Part shown: piece after piece, positions 42,933-51,775 of the stretch
How positions within the stretch are numbered: the stretch's first letter is position 1
Layout: the number at the start of each line of letters is the position of its first letter
Position numbers and translations under genes: made by a program
From: Jejuia sp. UBA6058
GTDB lineage: Bacteria > Bacteroidota > Bacteroidia > Flavobacteriales > Flavobacteriaceae
Reading direction: 5' to 3'
DNA: 64,000 nucleotides
Assembly: GCA_002428965.1 (NCBI GenBank)
Contig: DIYI01000012.1
Coordinates: 62,001 to 126,000, forward strand
Notes under the pieces: model-generated
Seen by the model: only the letters and a program-made list of their open reading frames with translations
Database searches by the model: none
Told to the model about the DNA's origin: nothing

Positions 42933-42945
42933 TAATTTATATTTG
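42916..42945 (+). promoter_or_regulatory. Promoter of the TetR-pump operon
   Basis: TTG (42916-42918) and TATATTTG (42938-42945) are separated by 19 bases, the Bacteroidota pattern. The -7 element is 9 bases before ATG 42955, so the leader would be very short. Confidence 0.55.
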
Positions 42946-42954
42946 CACCTCATT

Positions 42955-43560
42955 ATGAGAGAAAAAATTTTAATAGGAGCAACAGATTTGTTTTTAAGCT
43001 ACGGCTTTAAAAGTGTTACTATGGATGATATAGCCAATAAATTGGGTATGTCTAAAAAAACCATATACCAACATTTTGATAATAAAACAAAATTAGTAGA
43101 AGCATCGACTATGCACTTATTTGAGTTTATTGCTGATGGTATAAATCATATCTGTCAACTTGATAAAAACCCAATTGAAGAGATTTACAGCATTAAACAA
43201 TTTGTAATGGCACATCTTAAGGATGAAAAGTCTTCTCCGCAATACCAACTTCAAAAATATTACCCAAGTATTTTCAAAAATTTAAAGGACAAACAGTTTT
43301 GTGTAATGCAAGATTGTGTTATTGATAATTTGAATAAAGGTGTATCTCTAGGATTATATAGACAAGATATACATGTAGACTTTATTTCCAGAATTTATTT
43401 CAATGCAATGATGGTTATTAAAGATGATGATTTATTTCCAAGAAATAAGTTCTCAATTCCAATGCTTATGACCAATTATTTAGAATATCATTTACGTGGT
43501 ATTTGCACACAAAAGGGACTAGAAATATTAAATAATAATATAAATACAAATCAATCATAA
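42955..43560 (+). CDS. TetR/AcrR-family regulator of the pump operon
   Basis: 201 residues from ATG 42955; the upstream in-frame codons overlap the -7 promoter element and are not expected to be translated. The N-terminal HTH is typical: ILIGATDLFLSYGFKSVTMD, then DIANKLGMSKKTIYQHFDNK. The C-terminal part (about 55-190) is the helical effector domain. It is the first gene of the operon, 2 bases before the TolC-like gene, and should repress the operon from the 42905-42932 palindrome until an effector binds. Confidence 0.9.
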   Translation: MREKILIGATDLFLSYGFKSVTMDDIANKLGMSKKTIYQHFDNKTKLVEASTMHLFEFIADGINHICQLDKNPIEEIYSIKQFVMAHLKDEKSSPQYQLQKYYPSIFKNLKDKQFCVMQDCVIDNLNKGVSLGLYRQDIHVDFISRIYFNAMMVIKDDDLFPRNKFSIPMLMTNYLEYHLRGICTQKGLEILNNNINTNQS

Positions 43561-43562
43561 AA

Positions 43563-44876
43563 ATGAAACACTATTTAATTTTATGTTTTTCACTAACCAT
43601 AAGCTTAAAGCTATTTGCTCAGGAAACGCCCAAAAAGTTCTCTATGCAGGAAGCTATAAACTACGCTTTAGAAAATAATAAAACCGCTAATAATGCTGAT
43701 TTAGATATACTCGCCGCAGAGCAACAGATTTGGGAAACAACCGCAAGAGGCTTACCACAAATTAATGGTAATATTGACTATACTTGGAACGTAGTTCGAC
43801 CATTTGATCCTGAACCAGGTGACATATTTGGATTTATTTTTCCTAAACATCAACTAACTCCAAATATTACCTTAAATCAACTAATTTTTGATGGCGGATA
43901 TATCGTAGGATTACAGTCCAACAAAGTATTCTTAGAAATTTCTAAAAATGCTAAAGACAAAACGGATAACATCATTGAAACTAATGTTGTAAGCGCCTAT
44001 AATAATGTACTTCTTACTAAAGAGAGCATCATAATTACTAAAAATAATATGAAGGTGTTGTCAGATAATTTAGAAGAAACACGCAAAATATTTGAAAATG
44101 GTTTGACAGAAGAAGAAGATGTTGAGCAATTAGAGCTAACATTATCAAGTCTTCAGAATAATTTAAGAAGTCTAGAAACACTTTATGATATTTCCAAAGG
44201 CTATTTAAAGATCGTTCTTGGAATGAATCAAAACGAATCTATTGAATTAACAGATTCTTTAGAATCTTTAATCATGGAAAATATTTCCTTGAATTTAATA
44301 AATGACACTCATAGTGTAAGTAATAATATTGATTTCAAAATAGCTGCTAATGATGCAGAAAGTAAAAGACTAGAATATAAATTAGAGAAATCTGATCAAT
44401 TACCAAAAATTAATGCTTTTTTAAGCTCTAACTACTTGGGTATTTCAGAGTCGTTTAATAACTACTTTAAGTCGGAGCAAGAGTGGTTTTTCACTACCGC
44501 AACAGGTGTAAGTATAACTTTTCCTATTTTTAGTTCTTTCGGTGGAAAAGCTAAAAGGCAGCGAGCTAAAATTGAGTGGGATAAAGCCAAAAACACTCTT
44601 ATAGACACTGAAAACCAACTATCCATAGAATTTAAAAATGCCAAAAATGAATATCAACTGGCTATTGATACTTACGACAACAAACAAAAGAATTTGGCGC
44701 TTGCCGAAAAAATAGAAAAGAAAAACACAATTAAATATAAAGAAGGTATTGCCAGTAGTTTTGATTTGAGACAGGCTCAAACACAACTTTACAGCAGTCA
44801 ACAAGAATATTTACAATCTATTATTGATGTCATCAACAAAAAAGCTAACCTTAAAAATCTATTAAATCTAAATTAA
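43563..44876 (+). CDS. TolC-family outer-membrane efflux protein
   Basis: 437 residues. A signal peptide ends near LFAQE (about 20). Two TolC-type repeats follow, each with a long helical hairpin and short beta strands: FSMQEAINYALENNKTANNA, LNQLIFDGGYIVGLQSNKVF, and in the second half GVSITFPIFSSFGGKAKRQR and FDLRQAQTQLYSSQQEYLQS. It forms the outer-membrane duct of the tripartite pump. Starts 2 bases after the TetR gene. Confidence 0.93.
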   Translation: MKHYLILCFSLTISLKLFAQETPKKFSMQEAINYALENNKTANNADLDILAAEQQIWETTARGLPQINGNIDYTWNVVRPFDPEPGDIFGFIFPKHQLTPNITLNQLIFDGGYIVGLQSNKVFLEISKNAKDKTDNIIETNVVSAYNNVLLTKESIIITKNNMKVLSDNLEETRKIFENGLTEEEDVEQLELTLSSLQNNLRSLETLYDISKGYLKIVLGMNQNESIELTDSLESLIMENISLNLINDTHSVSNNIDFKIAANDAESKRLEYKLEKSDQLPKINAFLSSNYLGISESFNNYFKSEQEWFFTTATGVSITFPIFSSFGGKAKRQRAKIEWDKAKNTLIDTENQLSIEFKNAKNEYQLAIDTYDNKQKNLALAEKIEKKNTIKYKEGIASSFDLRQAQTQLYSSQQEYLQSIIDVINKKANLKNLLNLN

Positions 44877-44883
44877 TCCCATC

Positions 44884-46053
44884 ATGAAATATACAGTTTT
44901 AACCCTTTTAACCGCCATTTTATTGAGTTCTTGTGGTGGAGATAAAAACGCATCCGTTGAAGATATTATAGCTTCAAAAGATTTAGAACAAATACGTAAA
45001 AAGAAAGCAGAACTAGATGCTTCCGCCCAAGATATAGCGGCAAAATTAAAATTACTTGAGAAAGAAATTAAAGCTTTAGATCCGCAAGAGAAAATTCCTT
45101 TAATCACAACCTTTAACGCCGAAGAATCTTTATTTAATCACTTTGTAGAGGTGCAAGGAAATGTAAGCACCAAACAAAATGTAGTTATTATGGCGGAATA
45201 TAGCGGTGTGCTTACAAAAGTTTACGTAAAAGAAGGACAAAAAGTACGTAAAGGACAAACTTTAGCTAAAATTGATGATGGTGGTTTAAGTCAGCAACTG
45301 GCGCAGGTAAAAATTCAAGCAGATTTAGCCAAAACTACTTTTGAGCGTCAAAAACGTTTATGGGATCAAAAAATTGGAAGCGAAATTCAATACCTACAGG
45401 CAAAATCCAGTTACGAGGCTCAGGAGCAAATGGTAAATCAATTGCAGCAACAAGTTGGTAAAACTCTTGTTAAAGCCCCTTTTTCAGGTACCATTGATGA
45501 TGTTATTACAGATCCTGGAAGTGTGGTTGCCCCAGGGCAATCTCAATTATTTAGAATTGTAAATCTAGATGATATGTATATTGAAACAGATGTACCTGAA
45601 CGCTACATTCCAAGTATTATTCCCGGTAAAGAAGTAAAAGTAAACTTTCCAGTTCTTGGAAAAGATGTTGACGCTAAAGTACGACAAGCTGGAAATTTTA
45701 TAAATCCTGCAAACCGAACATTTAAAGTTGAAGTAGCTTTCCCAAATAAAGATAAAAGTATCAAACCAAATCTTACAGCTAAATTGAAGATTAACGATTA
45801 TACTAATGACAAAGCCATTTTAATCCCTCAAAGTATTATTTCTGAAAATGCAGAAGGTGATCAGTACGTTTACACGGTTTCTGACAAAGAAGGAAAAATG
45901 GCCAAAGCAAAACGTGCCATAATTACCACGGGAAAAACGCAAGGCGACAATATCGAAGTGCTTTCAGGAATTATGGATGGAGATGAGATTATAGACGAGG
46001 GTGCTCGTAGTGTAAAAGAAGGGCAAGATGTTAAGATTCTTACTGTAGAATAA
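44884..46053 (+). CDS. RND efflux periplasmic adaptor (membrane fusion protein)
   Basis: 389 residues. A lipobox (LLSSCGGDKNA, Cys17) anchors it by lipid. A helical coiled coil (about 30-60), the lipoyl domain (VEVQGNVSTKQNVVIMAEYS, then VRKGQTLAKIDDGGLSQQLA) and beta-barrel domain (ITDPGSVVAPGQSQLFRIVN) follow in order. It bridges the TolC-like duct and the inner-membrane pump. Starts 7 bases after the TolC-like gene. Confidence 0.93.
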   Translation: MKYTVLTLLTAILLSSCGGDKNASVEDIIASKDLEQIRKKKAELDASAQDIAAKLKLLEKEIKALDPQEKIPLITTFNAEESLFNHFVEVQGNVSTKQNVVIMAEYSGVLTKVYVKEGQKVRKGQTLAKIDDGGLSQQLAQVKIQADLAKTTFERQKRLWDQKIGSEIQYLQAKSSYEAQEQMVNQLQQQVGKTLVKAPFSGTIDDVITDPGSVVAPGQSQLFRIVNLDDMYIETDVPERYIPSIIPGKEVKVNFPVLGKDVDAKVRQAGNFINPANRTFKVEVAFPNKDKSIKPNLTAKLKINDYTNDKAILIPQSIISENAEGDQYVYTVSDKEGKMAKAKRAIITTGKTQGDNIEVLSGIMDGDEIIDEGARSVKEGQDVKILTVE

Positions 46054-46077
46054 GAACGATAAGAAAAGCAATCAATC

Positions 46078-49000
46078 ATGACAAAAAAGAATAAAAATAA
46101 AAAAGTAGATAAAGAGTTTCCGTTATCGTCTTGGGCTATTAATAACAGAACCACTATGTATGTTTTGATAGCAGTTATCTTGGTGTTAGGCGCAATGGCA
46201 TATTTTAGTATGCCTAGGGAGAATTTCCCGGAAATTAAAGAAACTAAAATCTATATAAGTTCAGTATATCCCGGAAATACGGCTGAAGATATAGAGAAAC
46301 TAATTACAGACCCTATAGAGGATAAACTAAAAACCGTAAGTAACGTAACAGAAATCACCTCAACTTCACAAGAGGATTATTCTATTGTAGTTGTGGAGTT
46401 TGATGATGGTATTACTGTAGAGGCAGCAAAACAAAAAGTTAAAGATCAAGTTGACACTGAAACTTCAGGTGAAGATTGGCCCACTTTTAACGGTGCAAAA
46501 GTAGAGCCTAACATCTTCGATCTAAGTATGTCTGAAGAAATGCCAATTCTCAATATCAATATTTCGGGAGATTATCCTGTAGATAAACTAAAAGAATACG
46601 GGGAGTATTTAGAAGATGAAATTGAAAGTCTTAAGGAAATAAAACAAGTTGATATTCGTGGCGCTCAAGAAAAGGAAGTTGAAGTAGCTGTAGATATTTA
46701 CAAAATGATGGCTGCTCAGGTAAGTTTTGATGATATCATAAACACAATTAGTAGAGAAAACATGACCATGTCTGCTGGAAACCTAATTACCAGTGGTCAA
46801 CGACGCACTATCAGAATTTTAGGTGAAATTGAAGACCCTAAAGAGTTAGATAATTTTGTTGTAAAGTCAGAGAAGGGTAATGCAATTTACTTAAGAGATG
46901 TTGCTCAAGTTACCTTTAAAGATGAAGACAAAACCACATACGCCAGAGAGTTTGGTCACCCTGTGGTAATGCTTGATGTTAAAAAAAGAGCTGGACAAAA
47001 TATGGTTGACGCAGCAGATCAGATAAAAGAAATAGTAAAAAAGGCTGAGAAAGAAGTGTTTCCTCCAGATGTACAATTAACCATCTCTAACGATCAATCT
47101 TCTAAAACTATTGGTCAAGTTGATGATTTGGTAAACAATATCATCTTCGGTATCATCTTAGTTGTCACCGTATTAATGTTCTTTTTAGGCTTTAAAAATG
47201 CTTTATTTGTAGGGTTTGCCATTCCAATGTCCATGTTTATGTCTTTAATGATTTTGAATATGTTGGGTTATACAATGAACACTATGATCTTATTTGGATT
47301 AATTATGGGTCTAGGTATGCTAGTGGATAATGGTATTGTAGTCGTTGAAAATGTATACCGATTAATGTCTGAAGAAGGCATGAGTAGAATTGAAGCGGCG
47401 AAGAAAGGAATAGGTGAAATTGCATTTCCTATAATCATTTCTACAGCTACTACAGTTGCAGCATTTATTCCTTTAGGTATGTGGCCAGGTGTTATGGGAC
47501 AATTTATGATTTACTTCCCTATTACATTATCTGTAGTATTAGGTTCTTCTTTATTTGTCGCCATCTTCTTTAACTCAGTATTAGTATCTCAATTTATGAC
47601 TATTGAAGATAAAGAAATGCCCTTCCAAAACATCATTAAGATATCTGCAATAGTTGGTGGTATTGGGTTATTGATTATGATTTTTGGAGGATCTTTTAGA
47701 GCATTAGGTACCTTAATGATTGTGTCTGTGATTTTACTTTGGGTATATCGTTTATTTTTACGTTCATGGGCTAATGGATTTCAGAATAAAATTTTACCAA
47801 AATGGGAACGTTTCTATGAAAAGGCATTACGTGGTGCTTTACGAGGCAGAAAACCAATATTTATAGCTGTTGGGACCGTTATAGTACTAATAATCACTTT
47901 TATGGGGTTCGGAGCTTCAATGGAAAGTAAAAGGACTAAAGTGGAGTTTTTTCCTGACAATACACCAAACCAAATTATAGTATACATTGAATATCCTGAA
48001 GGCACTGATATAGAAAAGACAAATGCAATTACTAAAGATATAGAAAAACGTGTTTTCAAGATTTTAAATGAAGAGACTTACATGAAGGGTGATTTCAACT
48101 TCTTAACGGAAAGTGCCGTATCACAAGTAGGAGAAGGTGCGGGAAATCCACAAACTGATGGTGGTTCAGCAGCAGAAATGCCTCATCGCGGAAAGATTAC
48201 TGCTTCCATGCGTGAATATAAATATCGGGACGGTGCTGATAGTAATATTTTGCTAAAAAAAGTTCAGGAAGATTTACAAGGAATTTATCCTGGAGTGGCT
48301 ATTTCAGTAGAAAAAGATGCAGTCGGTCCACCAGCAGGTTATCCTATAAATATTGAATTAGAGGGCGATGATTATAGCGAATTAATAGCTACCGCTGAAA
48401 AAATGCGTGATTTTATCAATACTAAAAATATTCAAGGTATTGATGAATTAAAAATCGATGTTAATAAATCTAAACCATCAATGCAAGTTTTAGTGGACAG
48501 GAAAAAGTCAGGAGAATTGGGCGTTACAGCAGGACAAGTTGGTCAACAATTACGTAATTCCATTTTTGGTGCTAAAGCGGGCATCTACAAGAAGGATGGT
48601 GAAGATTATGATATCTATGTGAGGTTTAACGAAGAGAATCGTTATAATACCAGCGCCATTTTCAATCAAAAAATCACGTTTAGAGATATGGCTTCTGGTC
48701 AAATTAAGGAAATTCCAGTTTCTACAGTGGCAAAACAAAAGAACAATTCTGGCTTTAGCGCTATCAAACATAGAGATGTAAAACGAGTTGTAACACTATA
48801 TTCAGCTCTAGCTCCTGGGTTTATTGATGCTGCGGCTATTGTAGATGAAATTAAGAAAGAAATGAAGAGTTTCGAAGAACAACCTAATGGTGTGAAAATT
48901 GATTACACAGGACAAATTGAAGAACAAAAAAAGCAGCAAGATTTCTTGAATCTAGCATTTATGGCGGGGTTAGCCTTAATTTTCTTTATTTTAATATTCC

Positions 49001-49629
49001 AATTTAACTCAATATCAAAGCCAGCAATTATAATGTTGGCCATTTTTCTGAGTTTTATTGGAGTTTTTGGAGGAATTGTAATAACAGGAAGCTCATTTGT
49101 AATCATGATGACTATGATGGGAATTATTTCGTTGGCAGGTATTGTGGTAAATAATGGTGTGGTACTTCTAGATTACACACAATTATTAATAGATCGGAAA
49201 AAAGTTAAACTCGATTTAGAAGACGAACAATACTTGAAGCAAGACGATTTAATTGAGGCTATTGTGAAGGGAGGAAAAGCGCGTTTACGACCTGTGTTAT
49301 TAACCGCAATTACAACTATTTTGGGATTAATTCCGTTGGCTACTGGAATCAACATTAATTTCTTTGGTTTCTTCGCGAATTTTAGTCTTGGTGGTAATGA
49401 TAATCTTTACATTGGTGGTGATAACGTAATTTTCTGGGGGCCATTAGCTTGGACTGTGATTTATGGATTGCTCATAGCAACATTCTTAACTCTAATTGTT
49501 GTTCCTATTTTATTCTTCTTGTCAACTAAATTTAAAATGTGGTTATATAAAAACAGAAATGCTGAAGTAAGTTTAGTGCATAAGCAAAAGGAGATTTTTA
49601 ATGTTGATCCGCGTTTGGAAAAAGCCTAA
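46078..49629 (+). CDS. RND-family efflux pump, AcrB type
   Basis: 1183 residues, a little longer than a usual AcrB. The first membrane helix (about 23-43) is followed by a periplasmic loop (SSVYPGNTAEDIEKLITDPI), helices with GLIMGLGMLVDNGIVVVENV (about 411-430), carrying the proton-relay Asp, a second loop (about 600-940), and the last helices (GIISLAGIVVNNGVVLLDYT). An extra segment (about 1095-1115) before the final helix accounts for part of the length. It is the proton-driven pump of the TolC-adaptor-RND set. The substrate is not predictable. Confidence 0.95.
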   Translation: MTKKNKNKKVDKEFPLSSWAINNRTTMYVLIAVILVLGAMAYFSMPRENFPEIKETKIYISSVYPGNTAEDIEKLITDPIEDKLKTVSNVTEITSTSQEDYSIVVVEFDDGITVEAAKQKVKDQVDTETSGEDWPTFNGAKVEPNIFDLSMSEEMPILNINISGDYPVDKLKEYGEYLEDEIESLKEIKQVDIRGAQEKEVEVAVDIYKMMAAQVSFDDIINTISRENMTMSAGNLITSGQRRTIRILGEIEDPKELDNFVVKSEKGNAIYLRDVAQVTFKDEDKTTYAREFGHPVVMLDVKKRAGQNMVDAADQIKEIVKKAEKEVFPPDVQLTISNDQSSKTIGQVDDLVNNIIFGIILVVTVLMFFLGFKNALFVGFAIPMSMFMSLMILNMLGYTMNTMILFGLIMGLGMLVDNGIVVVENVYRLMSEEGMSRIEAAKKGIGEIAFPIIISTATTVAAFIPLGMWPGVMGQFMIYFPITLSVVLGSSLFVAIFFNSVLVSQFMTIEDKEMPFQNIIKISAIVGGIGLLIMIFGGSFRALGTLMIVSVILLWVYRLFLRSWANGFQNKILPKWERFYEKALRGALRGRKPIFIAVGTVIVLIITFMGFGASMESKRTKVEFFPDNTPNQIIVYIEYPEGTDIEKTNAITKDIEKRVFKILNEETYMKGDFNFLTESAVSQVGEGAGNPQTDGGSAAEMPHRGKITASMREYKYRDGADSNILLKKVQEDLQGIYPGVAISVEKDAVGPPAGYPINIELEGDDYSELIATAEKMRDFINTKNIQGIDELKIDVNKSKPSMQVLVDRKKSGELGVTAGQVGQQLRNSIFGAKAGIYKKDGEDYDIYVRFNEENRYNTSAIFNQKITFRDMASGQIKEIPVSTVAKQKNNSGFSAIKHRDVKRVVTLYSALAPGFIDAAAIVDEIKKEMKSFEEQPNGVKIDYTGQIEEQKKQQDFLNLAFMAGLALIFFILIFQFNSISKPAIIMLAIFLSFIGVFGGIVITGSSFVIMMTMMGIISLAGIVVNNGVVLLDYTQLLIDRKKVKLDLEDEQYLKQDDLIEAIVKGGKARLRPVLLTAITTILGLIPLATGININFFGFFANFSLGGNDNLYIGGDNVIFWGPLAWTVIYGLLIATFLTLIVVPILFFLSTKFKMWLYKNRNAEVSLVHKQKEIFNVDPRLEKA

Positions 49630-49660
49630 ACTACAGGTTAAATTAGGTAGATTAATAGCA

Positions 49661-49694
49661 AAGGAGCCAAAAAGTAATTTTTGGCTCCTTTTAA
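49661..49694 (+). terminator. Terminator of the RND operon
   Basis: AAGGAGCCAAAAA (49661-49673) and TTTTTGGCTCCTT (49678-49690) form a perfect 13-bp stem with loop GTAA, followed by T residues. It also fits the convergent sulfatase gene. Confidence 0.9.
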
Positions 49695-49709
49695 TTTTAT
49701 TATAAGGTA

Positions 49710-51584
49710 TTATAACTTTATTAATCGTTCTACTTGTTTGCTGTTCCCTGAAGTTAAGGAGACAAAATAAACCCCTGACTTAAAATTTTTCATATCAAAT
49801 TGTAAAACATCAATTGAATTAGCATCTTCAAGCAGAACGTTAAATTCTTGTCCAAGAGTATTATATAGTTTCACCGAAATTGTTTCAGATAAAACAGTAT
49901 TTGCAAGTTTAAGATTTACCAAATTTTCAACGGGATTAGGAAATACTTGGACCAAACTAGCAGGTTCAAAAGTTTCAGTGCTTAAGTTTCCCAAATCCCA
50001 ATAATCATCAATTACTTGCTGAATTTCAGGATATTTCGTGCCATCAGTCTCATCATGTTCCGCGCGTTGTGCTAAAATTTCATCTTTAAGTTCTAGAATT
50101 ATATCGGTGTAGGCTGGATTGCCGTATTGATTGTTTAATTCCTGTGGATCGGTAGTCAAATCGTAAAACTCCCATGCCACAGGTGTTCTTTCAATAAGGT
50201 TAGAATTATTAAGCCATGGAAGAGATTTGGTACCGTACTTCCATGTTTTATAGTGCCTACCATAGTAAAAAATCAGTTTATAGTCTTTGGTTCTTATACC
50301 AAAATGTGCTGGAATATCGTGGTGAACCAAATGCATCCAATACCTGTAATATGTGCCTTTTCGCCATTCACCTTGTGCTTCACCTTTTATAGTTTTCATA
50401 AAACTTTTTCCTTGCATGTATGATGGTACTGTTCCTCCTGCCAGTTCAATTAACGTGGGTGCAAAATCAGTATTATTAATCAAAAGATCGGATCTTCTTC
50501 CTTCAGAAATTAAATCAGGATAATGCACAATGAAAGGCATACGCATAGATTCCTCATACATCCATCTCTTATCTTGATAATCGTGCTCACCTAACATCAT
50601 CCCTTGGTCCCCGGTATAAATAATTATGGTGTTATCCCATAGCCCTTCGTCTTTTAAATAATCAAATAAAATTTTAAGATTATCATCTATTCCTTTTACA
50701 CAACGTAAATAATCCTTTAAATAACGTTGGTACGCAGCACTGGTTAAAGCATCACCTTGTAAGGAAGAATTGGAGTAATAATGATCGGAATAATTCCTAA
50801 CAATATGTCTTTTGGAGATTGAAGTCCCTATTTTATGAATAAGACTATCATTTTTACCTCGATTAGCTTCAGAGCCAAAATTCGGTTGTGAGTAAAGACT
50901 TGTTGGTTCGGGTATATCTGTACTTGCTAGATAACTGGCGTAACGCGTAGCATATTCAAAAAAATCATGTGGAGCTTTGTAATGGTGCATCAAAAAGAAG
51001 GGCTTTGTCTTATCCCTACCTGTTAAATAATTTAGTGATAAATTAGTAATAACATCAGAAGAATGTCCACTATGTGTAATAGTATTATTAGGCCAATTAC
51101 CCCTACCTTTTTCTCTAAAAGTGGGGTTAAAGTATTTCCCCTGCCCTGGAAGGACCTTATAAAAATCGAAATTAGGCTCCTCCTTTAAATGCCATTTCCC
51201 TATCATTGCCGTAGAGTATCCCAAACTTTTAAGCTCCATCGCTAGGTAATGTTGACTTGGAGAAAGTGTGCCATCAAGGTCAAGAACACCATTTGTTTGC
51301 GAATATTGCCCGGTGATAATATTTGCTCTACTTGGAGTGCAAATAGAATTGGTGCAAAATACATTATCGAAAACAATCCCATTACTCGCCAAATCGTCAA
51401 GGTTTGGAGTAGGATCTAAACTAGCTAACCTCCCACCATAGGTTCCAACCGCTTGAGAGGTATGATCATCAGACATAATAAAAATTATGTTGGGCTGATC
51501 TTGAGCAGTTAAATTGTAAAAACTAAGCAAAAGTACTAGACAAAGTACAACTAATTGATTTTTAGTAGTTCTATTTAAACACAT
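49710..51584 (-). CDS. Secreted sulfatase with T9SS sorting domain
   Basis: 624 residues from ATG 51584; the frame extends to 51659 but those codons precede a clear Sec signal (LVVLCLVLLLSFYNLTAQ, about 11-28). The sulfatase core matches the paralogue at 21.5 kb: FIMSDDHTSQ (Asp39/Asp40), active-site Cys82 in CTPSRANIITGQYS, and GDQGMMLGEHDYQDKRWMYE. The last 75 residues (from about 550, VQVFPNPVENLVNLKLANTV to KQVERLIKL) form a type IX C-terminal sorting domain, so it should be released or surface-bound by T9SS. Sulfated polysaccharide is the likely substrate, with subfamily undetermined. Confidence 0.93.
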   Translation of the reverse strand: MCLNRTTKNQLVVLCLVLLLSFYNLTAQDQPNIIFIMSDDHTSQAVGTYGGRLASLDPTPNLDDLASNGIVFDNVFCTNSICTPSRANIITGQYSQTNGVLDLDGTLSPSQHYLAMELKSLGYSTAMIGKWHLKEEPNFDFYKVLPGQGKYFNPTFREKGRGNWPNNTITHSGHSSDVITNLSLNYLTGRDKTKPFFLMHHYKAPHDFFEYATRYASYLASTDIPEPTSLYSQPNFGSEANRGKNDSLIHKIGTSISKRHIVRNYSDHYYSNSSLQGDALTSAAYQRYLKDYLRCVKGIDDNLKILFDYLKDEGLWDNTIIIYTGDQGMMLGEHDYQDKRWMYEESMRMPFIVHYPDLISEGRRSDLLINNTDFAPTLIELAGGTVPSYMQGKSFMKTIKGEAQGEWRKGTYYRYWMHLVHHDIPAHFGIRTKDYKLIFYYGRHYKTWKYGTKSLPWLNNSNLIERTPVAWEFYDLTTDPQELNNQYGNPAYTDIILELKDEILAQRAEHDETDGTKYPEIQQVIDDYWDLGNLSTETFEPASLVQVFPNPVENLVNLKLANTVLSETISVKLYNTLGQEFNVLLEDANSIDVLQFDMKNFKSGVYFVSLTSGNSKQVERLIKL

Positions 51585-51748
51585 AGCGTATTTTTTAAGT
51601 TGGAAAGATACCAAAAAATAAAATTGTATACAAAATACAAAATAGCGCTTAAGCCTCAAAAAATACCATTATGCCGAGTATTGATCTTAAGCTCACTTTT
51701 AAAACTGAATTAGCCCTCATAAATGATGCAACAATCACATATCTTATG

Positions 51749-51756
51749 TAAATTTG
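51749..51756 (+). promoter_or_regulatory. -7 element TAAATTTG of aspS
   Basis: Matches TAnnTTTG, 19 bases before ATG 51776. Confidence 0.5.
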
Positions 51757-51775
51757 CACCTCAATTTTTTCACTA

